This document shows positions 42,189 to 50,972 of a stretch of DNA of 64,000 bases, piece after piece. Position 1 is the first letter of the stretch. Each line of letters begins with the position of its first letter. The translations under genes were made by a program, and so were the position numbers. The DNA is taken from NCBI GenBank assembly GCA_023461035.1, contig JAEWOD010000029.1:1-64000 (forward strand). Reading direction: 5' to 3'. The notes beneath the pieces were generated by a model. The model saw only the letters and a program-made list of their open reading frames with translations, was not told the origin of the DNA and ran no database searches. The stretch comes from Bacteroidota bacterium (GTDB taxonomy: Bacteria > Bacteroidota > Bacteroidia > Flavobacteriales > Weeksellaceae).

Positions 42189-43397
42189 CTACATTTCCGC
42201 TGCTTTTTCTTTGGGTGGAAGGATGCTCAACAAATCTTTTGTTACTTTCTCTGTTGCCTCTTCCAGTCTTTTTAATATCATTTCGGAATTGTCTGATTTA
42301 AAAATAATTCCTATATGGTAATCTTTCTGTAAAAAACGATCGACTTCTTCCGATTCAAAATTTTGAGTATCGGGATATTGATCTTTTGCCAATGCTACCA
42401 ATAATCCGCCATGCAGATTTTTGGTTGGTTGAACAGCATATTCTTCATTTCGCAACAAAGCTGTTTCCAGTTTGGCCCATTCTTTCCAGATGTTGATTCC
42501 GGTTGCTGCCTCGATCATATCGGAAATATAAGCTCCGCCTATCCGTGAAGAAGTTTCCAGAAAATAAAAAGTTCCGTCTTTTCCTTTGATGAATTCGCTA
42601 TGGGTAGCACCGTTTTTGATGCCGAAACTTTTCAGCACTTGCCGATTTATTTTTTCCAATTCCAAAGCGTCTTTTGATTTTTCCGTTAAAGTAACCGAAC
42701 GGAAAACGCCTCCGTCATGAGAAACTTCCATAGGAGTTGTCAAATATTTGGAATAGCTGGAAAAAACTATTTCGTCTTTAAAAACCAGACAATCAACATG
42801 ATAAACATCTCCTGGTTTAAAGGATTCCAATAAAAATTTCAGTCTTTCTTCTCCCAATTTATGCAATGCAGACCAAAGCTGATCTTCATTTTGCAATTTT
42901 TTGATGCCCATGGCAGATGCTTCGGAACGTGGTTTCAAAACCCAAGGCGCGGGAACGGCATCCATAAATCTTTTGAGTTGGGCATCATTAAAAACAGCGG
43001 AAAACTCAGGAATGGAAACACCGGAATCTTTTGCTTTTTGACGCATCGCCAATTTATCCCGGAAATAACGGTGCGTAGTCTGTCCCATCCCCGGAATACG
43101 GAAAATTTCCCTGATCATTGCTGCTTTTTCCACATCAAAATCGTCCAATGCAACAACCGCATCCACTTCATATTTGCGCATCAGAAAAGAAAAGCCCTGC
43201 AGGAAATGATCCAGATTCCAAACCGATTTTTCGATTTCGGGCATATAATAAATTTCGTCAATCGATTCCCAAGGCCAGTTTTCGTCCTTCAAACTTTCGG
43301 AAGTAATCAGAATAACACGGTTACCCATTTCTTTACAACTTTGTATGAATTGAGAACCTTTGAAATAACTCGCTATACAGACGATAACCTTTTCCAT
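42189..43397 (-). CDS. ATP-grasp ligase (carbamoyl-phosphate-synthetase-like)
   Basis: A 402-residue ATP-grasp enzyme with KLAMRQKAKDSGVSIPEF before the ATP-binding WVLKPRSEASAMGI, DVYHVDCLVFKDEIVFSS, and the metal-binding FLETSSRIGGAYI. This subgroup includes dipeptide ligases such as BacD/L-amino acid ligases and other amide-forming enzymes. It is 9 bp downstream of the M17 peptidase gene and 23 bp upstream of the esterase gene. Confidence 0.88.
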   Translation of the reverse strand: MEKVIVCIASYFKGSQFIQSCKEMGNRVILITSESLKDENWPWESIDEIYYMPEIEKSVWNLDHFLQGFSFLMRKYEVDAVVALDDFDVEKAAMIREIFRIPGMGQTTHRYFRDKLAMRQKAKDSGVSIPEFSAVFNDAQLKRFMDAVPAPWVLKPRSEASAMGIKKLQNEDQLWSALHKLGEERLKFLLESFKPGDVYHVDCLVFKDEIVFSSYSKYLTTPMEVSHDGGVFRSVTLTEKSKDALELEKINRQVLKSFGIKNGATHSEFIKGKDGTFYFLETSSRIGGAYISDMIEAATGINIWKEWAKLETALLRNEEYAVQPTKNLHGGLLVALAKDQYPDTQNFESEEVDRFLQKDYHIGIIFKSDNSEMILKRLEEATEKVTKDLLSILPPKEKAAEM

Positions 43398-43406
43398 TAC
43401 TGCAAT

Positions 43407-44837
43407 TTAAGTTTTATTTGAATTGGTTTTCAATAAATTTTCGATGAAATCCAATAAAAGTTGAACGCCATATCCGGTCGCTGCTTTTTCCTTAGAATAA
43501 TTAACATTTCCAAATGCAACACCTGCTATGTCCAGATGCGCCCAATTGGGGTGATTTTCAGTAAATTCTTCTAAAAATTTCGCAGCAACGATGCAATCGC
43601 CAAAAGGTTTGGACGAAATATTTTTAAAATCGGCTACATCTGATTTGAAATCATCTTTCCACACATCCCAAAGCGGCATATTCCAAAGTCGTTGATTGGT
43701 TTTATTGGCAGCATTTTCCAATTGTTTTTTCAATTCATCCTGATTGGAAAAATAAGCGGCGCAAGTATTTCCAAACATCCGCACTGAACTCCCCGTCAGT
43801 GTTGCCAAGTCAATCAGCACATCGGTTTTATAATTCTTCGCCAAATAGGAAAGTCCATCTGCCAACGTCAAACGACCTTCTGCATCTGTGTTCAACACTT
43901 CAATTGTCTTTCCGTTATAAGCCTTTACCACGTCACTCGGCAGATAAGCCCGCTCCGAAACGGCATTGTCCGTAATCGGTAAAATGGCTACTATATTGAT
44001 GGGAAGTTTTAATTCGGCAACGGTTAGCAAAGTTCCGATTACAGCTGAAGCTCCGCCCATATCGCTTTTCATGTAATGCAGATTGTCCGATGGTTTTATG
44101 GAGATTCCGCCGGTGTCAAATAAAACGCATTTGCCGACCAAACCGATTGTCGGTGCAGATTCGCCGCCACTTTTGTATTCCAAAATGGTGAAAGCTGCAT
44201 CCTGCGCACTTCCCTGATTTACTGCGAGAAAAGCACCAAAACCTTGCTTCTCACTTTCTTTTCGGTTTAATTTTTTGTATTTGATTTTATGGGTTTTGGC
44301 TTCTTTTTGCAGAAATTCCGAAAGTTTGTCAACGGTTTTGAAATTGGCGGGTTTGTTCAGCCAATCCATTGCGGCAAATTGTCCGTTGCACAAAGCTTCT
44401 ACCGATTTCTCTATTTCTTTGGCTTTTGTGTTTGACAATGGGTCAAAATATAACTCAAATTTCTCCTCCCAAAACGGATGGGATTTTTCAAACGGATATT
44501 TGTAAGTTCCCAGAAATAATCCTTTTATGAATTCTTCAATAAATTCTTCCGAAAATAATCCGAAAACAGAAGTTGAAACCGGTTTTAATTTATCTTTGAA
44601 ATCATTTGAAAATTTATTGGCAACCGATTGAATATCAAATCCTTTCAGTTCGTCTGTTTTTCCTAAACCAATCAAAATATCCACTGCTTCACCGGGCAAA
44701 ATAAAGGTTTCACCTCTTTTAGCCGTAAAATAAGGTTCACTCCATTTGAAATCGGATTTCAAATTCTTCCAACTTTCCTCCGTAAAGAGATGAAAATTCT
44801 GTTTTGCTTTTTTCTTTTTAGAATTAATCTTTATCAC
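43407..44837 (-). CDS. M17 (leucyl) aminopeptidase
   Basis: A 476-residue cytosolic aminopeptidase. The C-terminal catalytic domain shows GKCVLFDTGGISIKPSDNLHYMKSDMGGA (metal-binding Lys, Asp and Asp) and the signature NTDAEGRLTLADGL, with two zinc or manganese ions expected. The N-terminal half is divergent. It overlaps the upstream esterase gene by 14 bases and starts the ligase run. In this context it may process a peptide made by the ligases or recycle its amino acids. Confidence 0.93.
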   Translation of the reverse strand: MIKINSKKKKAKQNFHLFTEESWKNLKSDFKWSEPYFTAKRGETFILPGEAVDILIGLGKTDELKGFDIQSVANKFSNDFKDKLKPVSTSVFGLFSEEFIEEFIKGLFLGTYKYPFEKSHPFWEEKFELYFDPLSNTKAKEIEKSVEALCNGQFAAMDWLNKPANFKTVDKLSEFLQKEAKTHKIKYKKLNRKESEKQGFGAFLAVNQGSAQDAAFTILEYKSGGESAPTIGLVGKCVLFDTGGISIKPSDNLHYMKSDMGGASAVIGTLLTVAELKLPINIVAILPITDNAVSERAYLPSDVVKAYNGKTIEVLNTDAEGRLTLADGLSYLAKNYKTDVLIDLATLTGSSVRMFGNTCAAYFSNQDELKKQLENAANKTNQRLWNMPLWDVWKDDFKSDVADFKNISSKPFGDCIVAAKFLEEFTENHPNWAHLDIAGVAFGNVNYSKEKAATGYGVQLLLDFIENLLKTNSNKT

Positions 44838-45957
44838 TTTCTTCTAATTTATTTGCTTGTTTGATGATTTCAACTGGATCTTCTTTGCTGTCATAATACA
44901 ACCATTCTACCGCTCTGGGAAATTCCTGTGACCAGAAAAATTCCTGATGTGTTCCTTCGTCGTTGATGCTTTCCCTGAATTCGAAATCAAATAATCCCTG
45001 TTCTTCCCATTTTCTCATCGCGTTTTCAAAAGTCCTGATGCGTTTCACCATCTGTGAGCCTTCCTTAATTCCGCCATAGAGATAGACCTTTGTTTTGAAT
45101 TTGTGTTGAAAACTGACCATCGGGAAATTATTATCCGGCTCCACCCAAAGCGAGGGTGAAAAAAGCATGAGTTTCGAATAAACTTCCGGATAAAGAAATC
45201 CGCCGTAAATACTGATGAGCGCACCCAGAGAACTTCCGCCGATTCCGGTATTTTCACGGTCTTTTTTGGTGCGATAATTTGCATCTACATAAGGTTTCAA
45301 AGTGTCCGTGATGAAACGGATGTATTTTTTACCTTCCGCATTTTCGGTCAGTTTGGGATTTTCAAACACATATTCGTTGATACGGTCATCGTTGCCGTGT
45401 TCTACCGCAATTACGATTACATTGCCACGTCCATACTCAGATAAGATGGACAATTTTTTATCGATCTCCCAATTCCCGAAAGGAGATCCTTCCCTGAATA
45501 AATTCTGCGCATCCTGAAGATAGAGAACCGGATAATCCTTTTTGGATTTATAATAATTATAGGGCAGCAAAGCCCAGATTTTACGGGTTCTGTCTAGTTG
45601 GGGAATGTAGAATTCTTCCGAAATCAATTCAACGATGGGGAAATATTCTTTTTTAAACGGTCCCCAATTCAATCGCCATTTTTCAACGGAATTCAGTGAT
45701 CTTTCTTCTTTTTTTTCTGCGCGGCGATTGGGCGTGATATTGCCGTATTTGTCCAATTCCACATTTTCCCATCCGCCTTTGGTAAATTTAAATTCGACGA
45801 GTGCCGGTAATAAGGCATCCTCAATTTTTATATAATATTTTCCTTTGTCAATTTCTTTTAACTGAAATTGAGGGCTTTTCGGATTCCATTTATTGAAATT
45901 TCCGGTGATAAAAACCGGCCGGTCATCAATTTCGGTCGTGGTCAGGAAAAATTCCAT
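44824..45957 (-). CDS. Esterase with N-terminal glycogen-binding-like domain
   Basis: The 377-residue protein has an N-terminal CBM48/early-set-like beta domain (VFITGNFNKWNPKSPQFQLKEI), then an esterase (Fes/enterochelin-esterase type) domain with VLYLQDAQNLF, the nucleophile elbow GIGGSSLGALISIYG and a late His in DEGTHQEFFW. Fes-type enzymes hydrolyse cyclic or amide-ester siderophores. The frame could start at 46017, but ATG 45957 begins directly before the beta domain. It appears to be the first gene of the amidoligase operon. Confidence 0.86.
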   Translation of the reverse strand: MEFFLTTTEIDDRPVFITGNFNKWNPKSPQFQLKEIDKGKYYIKIEDALLPALVEFKFTKGGWENVELDKYGNITPNRRAEKKEERSLNSVEKWRLNWGPFKKEYFPIVELISEEFYIPQLDRTRKIWALLPYNYYKSKKDYPVLYLQDAQNLFREGSPFGNWEIDKKLSILSEYGRGNVIVIAVEHGNDDRINEYVFENPKLTENAEGKKYIRFITDTLKPYVDANYRTKKDRENTGIGGSSLGALISIYGGFLYPEVYSKLMLFSPSLWVEPDNNFPMVSFQHKFKTKVYLYGGIKEGSQMVKRIRTFENAMRKWEEQGLFDFEFRESINDEGTHQEFFWSQEFPRAVEWLYYDSKEDPVEIIKQANKLEESDKD

Positions 45958-46192
45958 ACTGTTAAAAATTCGGTTTGTATGTTGTGCTAATTTTAAAAAA
46001 TAAATTGATTTATTCAATAATTATTAGAATTTTTTCTAAAAGAATATCAATTCGGTATTTCATAAGAAATTAAAATACCTGATAAATTTCATCAAAATAA
46101 AATCAATACTGATAAAAATCAACTTTTCGAATTTAATATAAAATCCCAAACAAGCTGTATAATTTTAAAATTTTGATAAAATAATTTTAATG

Positions 46193-46708
46193 CTAATTAT
46201 TGGCAGGAGGTTTTCCTATTTCATTAATTTCTGATGAATTGAGTTCAGATTTGAGAAGAAGATTCCTGTTTTGGTAAATTAACCAAGCCAGAACTCCATA
46301 TTGGGCTAAATTGAAAATACCCGAAATGATGGGTGCTATCATATTTAAACCATAAAAATCAGAATATTCCGACGCATTTCCCCAATAAGTTTCATCATAA
46401 ATATTGGACACCATCAGCGGAAGTATAAATTGTAATATCTGCACAAAAATCACCAAACCTATCGACCAATAGAAAACGGATAAAAGCTTATATTTTCCGG
46501 TTTTCAAGAGATAAATCAATCCATAAAACAATCCTATAAATACGGACAAATAAATGATTTCATTAAATAAAAGATTGACCAAAGGTGGAATTTCACCTAT
46601 CAGAAATAAAAGATTTCGGACGATATATTGAAGCAGAAAAGCAAAAGTTGCGCCCAAAGCCCAAAAGAAAATACCGATGCCTAAAATGAGAATGGGTTGA
46701 TTTTTCAT
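46193..46708 (-). CDS. Membrane protein, unknown function
   Basis: The 171-residue product has four hydrophobic segments, including ILILGIGIFFWALGATFAFLL and IYLSVFIGLFYGLIYLL, and a short polar C-terminus. The pattern is compatible with DUF2975-like or similar small flavobacterial membrane proteins, but I cannot assign it. It is isolated between an AT-rich spacer and a palindromic terminator. Confidence 0.7.
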   Translation of the reverse strand: MKNQPILILGIGIFFWALGATFAFLLQYIVRNLLFLIGEIPPLVNLLFNEIIYLSVFIGLFYGLIYLLKTGKYKLLSVFYWSIGLVIFVQILQFILPLMVSNIYDETYWGNASEYSDFYGLNMIAPIISGIFNLAQYGVLAWLIYQNRNLLLKSELNSSEINEIGKPPANN

Positions 46709-46767
46709 ATTTTAACTTTTTACCCGTTTTGCAGTATTAATCAAAAGGCGGTTTTGTCACAATTTTT

Positions 46768-46817
46768 AAAAACCTCCAAGGTTAATCTTCAACCCGATTT
46801 AAACCTTGGAGGTTAAT
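46768..46817. terminator. Palindromic terminator (CCTCCAAGGTTA family)
   Basis: AAACCTCCAAGGTTAA pairs with TTTAAACCTTGGAGGTT. It is a close relative of the element at 27226. Confidence 0.68.
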
Positions 46818-46849
46818 CTATTTCAATTTTCAAATCAATGTAAAAAATG
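46801..46849. repeat. 49-bp direct repeat, copy A (purH-tail duplicate)
   Basis: This copy matches 47345-47393 at 45 of 49 positions. It contains a displaced duplicate of the last purH codons (with ACATTGA in place of GCATTGA on the minus strand) plus half of the palindrome. Confidence 0.75.
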
Positions 46850-46946
46850 TATAAATCCCAATCATTTTCTAAAACTTTGGATGAAATCATCTCTTTTTTG
46901 TGAACTTGGAAATTCAAATAAAAATTCTATAGGAAGTTTTATCCCA

Positions 46947-47327
46947 TTAGTTAGAAAATTCACCAATCTTTATAATAACTATCTTTGAATATAAAGAGTT
47001 GATTTCGTAATTATACTCTTTTAAATTTATAAATAAAGGCGCTTTAGATTTATAATTTTTTAGTTGGAATGAACTTGGTAAAATAATCACTTTTAGGGTT
47101 TTCAAATAAATATCACAATTAATTCTCTTGCTGTTTGTAATTTTTAGATTTGAATAAATAATTGATGAAAAAGTAACTTTTTCAAATATTTCATAATCAT
47201 TCAAATTAAATTTTCCTTTCATTATTTGAGCCTTCCTCCATTTGACCCAAGAAAATGTAAAACATACAGTAAGAATTAGTATGAAACCTAAAAGTAAGAA
47301 CAACAGAATATTTTCTAAATTTTCCAT
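46947..47327 (-). CDS. Single-pass membrane-anchored hypothetical protein (paralogue 2)
   Basis: The 126-residue protein has an N-terminal transmembrane helix (LLFLLLGFILILTVCFTFSW) followed by VKWRKAQIMKGKFN and a beta-rich remainder. The same order is found in the 161-residue protein at 36069. It lies between the two copies of a 49-bp repeat derived from the purH 3' end, so it looks like an insertion downstream of purH. The function is unknown. Confidence 0.6.
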   Translation of the reverse strand: MENLENILLFLLLGFILILTVCFTFSWVKWRKAQIMKGKFNLNDYEIFEKVTFSSIIYSNLKITNSKRINCDIYLKTLKVIILPSSFQLKNYKSKAPLFINLKEYNYEINSLYSKIVIIKIGEFSN

Positions 47328-47344
47328 TTAAAAGAGTTGAATAA

Positions 47345-47393
47345 AAACCTTGGAGGTTGCGCTATTTCAATTTTCAAATCAATGCAAAAAATG
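47345..47393. repeat. 49-bp direct repeat, copy B (covers purH 3' end)
   Basis: This copy includes the true purH stop at 47379 and its last codons. Only the right half of the palindrome is present here, whereas copy A keeps a full palindrome. Confidence 0.75.
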
Positions 47394-48890
47394 CCGCATT
47401 CCGGTAAATACCATCGGGATTCCGTGCTCGTTACAAGCATCTATGCTCTCTTGGTCTTTTACTGATCCGCCCGGCTGAATCAAAGCCGTAATGCCGTTTT
47501 CAGCCGCGAAATCTACTGTATCACGGAACGGAAAGAAAGCATCAGATGCCAAAACCAATTCTTCGGTTTGAACACGTTTTGCACGTTCAATGGCTTGTTG
47601 AGCTGCCCAGATACGGTTGGTTTGTCCACCGCCGGTTCCAAATGCCTGTCCGTTGGTTGCGACCACAATCGCATTGGATTTTACCCATTTCACGATTTTC
47701 TGTGCAAATACCAAATCGACCATTTGTTTTTCGGTTGGTTGTTTCTCCGTTACTACTTTCAAATCAGTTGAAAACTGATTGTCAACACTCTGCACCAAAA
47801 GTCCGCCATCCACTTTCGCATAACTCACTCTGTCCGAAACCGGATTTTTTACTTTTATAATTCGCAAATTCTTTTTGGATTTAAAAACCTCCAGTGCTCC
47901 TTCTGTAAAACCGGGCGCAATCACGATTTCCAGAAATATTTTGTTTAATTCGATAGCAGTTGTTTCATTTACTTCGGCATTGAAAGCGATAATTCCGCCA
48001 AAGATGGAAACCGGATCACACTCATACGCTTTTTGATACGCCTCGTCCACCGAATTTCCGATTGCCACACCACAAGGTGTCGAATGCTTCACCGCACAGC
48101 AGGTAATTTCCTTGAATTCCGAAACGACTTTAAATGCCAAATCCATATCGCGAATATTATTAAAAGACAATTCCTTTCCTTGCAGGTATTCGAAATCTTT
48201 CATCGCACCATTTCGGGTTTTATCCACATAATAAGCCGCTTTCTGATGCGGGTTTTCACCGTATCGCAGATCCATTGATTTTTCATAAGAAGATTCCAGA
48301 AAATGAGGAAATTCGTCATTCAGAATATAGGATGAAATCGCCGCATCATAAGCCGAAGTCAGATTAAATACTTTTCCTGCCAGAAATTTTCTCGTTTCAA
48401 TTTTTGTAGAACCGCTTTCTTCGATTTCCTGTTGCACTTTTGCATAATCGTTTGCGTCTGTTAAAACGGTAACATCATAGAAATTTTTTGCAGAGGAACG
48501 CAACATGGAGGGTCCGCCTATGTCGATGAATTCAATCATTTCTGCTTCCGAAAGCCCGGTGTTCATCTTTGCAAAAAACGGATACAAATTTACCACCACG
48601 ATGTCAATCGGATTGATGTTATGTTCGACCAATGTCTGCATGTGTTTTTCGTCCGAACGACGCGCCATGATTCCGCCGTGAATCGCAGGATGGAGCGATT
48701 TCACTCTTCCGTCCAGGATTTCCGGAAATCCGGTTACATCTTTGACTTCTGTGACTTCGATTCCGTTGTCTTGTAAATGTTTAAAAGTTCCGCCGGTCGA
48801 AAGCAATCTGTAACCTTTGGAAACCAGAAATTGGGAGAATTCCAATAAATTGGATTTGTCCGAAACACTGATCAGTGCTTGCTTTTGCAT
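47379..48890 (-). CDS. purH: Bifunctional AICAR formyltransferase/IMP cyclohydrolase
   Basis: This 503-residue enzyme catalyses the last two steps of IMP synthesis. The N-terminal MGS-like cyclohydrolase domain has ISVSDKSNLLEF, LLSTGGTFKHL and GRVKSLHP. The formyltransferase part has LRYGENPHQKAAYY, the catalytic KHSTPCGVA and SDAFFPFRD. The length is normal. Its 3' end has been duplicated (see the 49-bp repeats), leaving the coding sequence intact. Confidence 0.96.
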   Translation of the reverse strand: MQKQALISVSDKSNLLEFSQFLVSKGYRLLSTGGTFKHLQDNGIEVTEVKDVTGFPEILDGRVKSLHPAIHGGIMARRSDEKHMQTLVEHNINPIDIVVVNLYPFFAKMNTGLSEAEMIEFIDIGGPSMLRSSAKNFYDVTVLTDANDYAKVQQEIEESGSTKIETRKFLAGKVFNLTSAYDAAISSYILNDEFPHFLESSYEKSMDLRYGENPHQKAAYYVDKTRNGAMKDFEYLQGKELSFNNIRDMDLAFKVVSEFKEITCCAVKHSTPCGVAIGNSVDEAYQKAYECDPVSIFGGIIAFNAEVNETTAIELNKIFLEIVIAPGFTEGALEVFKSKKNLRIIKVKNPVSDRVSYAKVDGGLLVQSVDNQFSTDLKVVTEKQPTEKQMVDLVFAQKIVKWVKSNAIVVATNGQAFGTGGGQTNRIWAAQQAIERAKRVQTEELVLASDAFFPFRDTVDFAAENGITALIQPGGSVKDQESIDACNEHGIPMVFTGMRHFLH

Positions 48891-48985
48891 TTTTGTTTTG
48901 TTTTTAAAGTTATGTTTTACAGGCTTCGAAATTCTGATTTCGAAGCGCGTTCATTTTCTTAAATTATCTGATAATTCCCATTATC

Positions 48986-50419
48986 CTAAACTTTCAAATC
49001 GGTTTCCAATCCGATTAAATCTTTATTTTGATTCAAAATCGGCTGTACATGCTCTGCTAAAAATTCTTCGGTCTGAATCGGCGCAAAACCGATGAAGTTT
49101 ACCGGATCGAGAACTTGTTGTAATTTTTCTTTGTCGATGTTAAAGCGTTCGTCCGCCAGAATTCGTTCCACCAAATCATTGGGTTTTCCTTCCATTTTTA
49201 CTTGTTTAGCCGCTTCCATGCTGTGCTCACGGATCAATTCGTGCAATTCCTGGCGGTCGCCGCCGTTTTTCACGCCTTCCATGATGATGTATTCCGTTGC
49301 CATAAACGGTAATTCTTCCATTATTCGTTTTTGGATGACTTTCGGATATACGACCATTCCTTCCAAAATATTGTTCCAAATGATCAAAATCGCATCCATC
49401 GCCAAAAAGGCCTGCGGAATGCTCAAACGCTTATTGGCAGAGTCATCCAGCGTTCTTTCAAACCATTGTGTCGAAGCGACCATCGCCGGACTGCTTGCCA
49501 GTGAAATCACGAATTTGGAAAGGGCTGCTATGCGTTCACTTCGCATCGGATTTCGTTTGTAAGCCATGGCAGAGGAACCGATTTGGGATTTTTCAAATGG
49601 CTCTTCTATTTCTTTTAAATTCTGAAGCAAACGCAGATCGTTGGTGAATTTATGGGCAGATTGGGCAATGTTGGATAGCGTTGCCAAAACTTCCGCATCA
49701 ATTTTCCGGTCATAAGTTTGACCGGTAACGCCCAATACTTTTTTGAATCCGAATTGTTCGGATAACTTTTTGTCTAATGTTTTTACTTTTTCGTAATCAC
49801 CGTCAAATAATTCTTTGAAACTCGCTGCCGTTCCGGTCGTTCCTTTTACTCCACGGAAACGCAAAGTTTCAATTCGGAATTCCAATTCTTCAAAATCCAA
49901 TAAAACCGATTGCAACCAAAGCGTGGCTCTTTTTCCTACGGTCGTTAACTGGGCAGGTTGAAAATGGGTAAAACCCAAAGTCGGTAAGTCTTTGTATTCC
50001 AGCGCAAAATCGCTCAATCCTTTGATCACATTGACCAATTTCTTTTTGACGATGATAAGTCCTTCGCGGATCTGGATCAAATCGGTATTGTCACCCACAA
50101 AAGCAGAAGTCGCTCCCAAATGGATGATCGGACGGGCTTTTGGTGCCACATCTCCCAAAGTATGAACATGCGCCATCACATCATGACGGAATTGTTTTTC
50201 GTATTTCGCCGCTGTTTCATAGTCAATGTTGTAAATGTTGTCACGAATTTCCTGTAATTGTTCCTCTGAAATGTCCAGCCCCAATTCTTTTTGAATTTCC
50301 GCGAGCGACAACCAAAGTTTCCGCCAGGTTGAAAATTTCATATCGGGTGAGAAATTATACAACATTTCATCGCTGCTGTAGCGGGATTCGAGCGGATTTT
50401 GGTATTTGGAATGACTCAT
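48986..50419 (-). CDS. purB: Adenylosuccinate lyase
   Basis: The 477-residue enzyme cleaves SAICAR and adenylosuccinate in purine synthesis. Superfamily landmarks are HDVMAHVHTLG, HLGATSAFVGDNTD, and the flexible signature loop GSSAMAYKRNPMRSE. The frame extends to 50512, but the ATG at 50419 starts the conserved MSHSKYQNPLESRY segment. A TAATTTTG -7 box at 50438-50445 lies just upstream on the same strand, supporting this start. Confidence 0.95.
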   Translation of the reverse strand: MSHSKYQNPLESRYSSDEMLYNFSPDMKFSTWRKLWLSLAEIQKELGLDISEEQLQEIRDNIYNIDYETAAKYEKQFRHDVMAHVHTLGDVAPKARPIIHLGATSAFVGDNTDLIQIREGLIIVKKKLVNVIKGLSDFALEYKDLPTLGFTHFQPAQLTTVGKRATLWLQSVLLDFEELEFRIETLRFRGVKGTTGTAASFKELFDGDYEKVKTLDKKLSEQFGFKKVLGVTGQTYDRKIDAEVLATLSNIAQSAHKFTNDLRLLQNLKEIEEPFEKSQIGSSAMAYKRNPMRSERIAALSKFVISLASSPAMVASTQWFERTLDDSANKRLSIPQAFLAMDAILIIWNNILEGMVVYPKVIQKRIMEELPFMATEYIIMEGVKNGGDRQELHELIREHSMEAAKQVKMEGKPNDLVERILADERFNIDKEKLQQVLDPVNFIGFAPIQTEEFLAEHVQPILNQNKDLIGLETDLKV

Positions 50420-50437
50420 TTTTGTGGATTTGATTTG

Positions 50438-50445
50438 CAAAATTA
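50438..50445 (-). promoter_or_regulatory. -7 promoter box of purB
   Basis: TAATTTTG on the minus strand lies about 19-26 bp before the purB ATG. Confidence 0.55.
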
Positions 50446-50566
50446 AGATTTCGTGTAGAGGGGAAAAAGTTTTTAAGGGATTATTTGGGAATAGTTTAGA
50501 CAGAATATTCATAAGATTTGATTTGTCATCCCAATAATTCTGTTTAAATTAGAAAAAAAATGAGGT

Positions 50567-50884
50567 ATGAAAGCTAAATATCAATACAGATATGCAGGTG
50601 CTGAGGAAGCACTTGATGAACTGAAAAATGAAGGATTTGAAAAAGATTTTAATATTTTTTGTGAAGAAATTGAACAAAATCCGGCTCTTTTTGAGATTGT
50701 TTACATCTATCGGTACGAAGGAATGTCCAATCCGGATGATGAATCCACCGTTTATGGTATCCGAAATTCCGGCTCGGGAGAAAAAGGTGTTTTTGTTGCC
50801 GGAGATTTAGCCTTAAACGAAGAACACGCTGCCAGAGTATTGCTCCAATTGGAAATTGAAGGGAGAAAAGAGGAATTGGAGTAA
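50567..50884 (+). CDS. Small acidic hypothetical protein
   Basis: This 105-residue acidic soluble protein begins [20 protein letters not shown] and contains [24 protein letters not shown], ending in a charged helix. It has no signal peptide and no motif that I recognise. It is divergent from purB and convergent with purA. The coding pattern (codon use, clean start) supports a real gene. Confidence 0.68.
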   Translation: MKAKYQYRYAGAEEALDELKNEGFEKDFNIFCEEIEQNPALFEIVYIYRYEGMSNPDDESTVYGIRNSGSGEKGVFVAGDLALNEEHAARVLLQLEIEGRKEELE

Positions 50885-50972
50885 AAAACCAATACTCTAA
50901 ACTCTTGGAGAAATATGATTATAAAAAATGGATTTAAACCTCCCTCTTCTTTGGATAAGAATGGGGAGCGGA

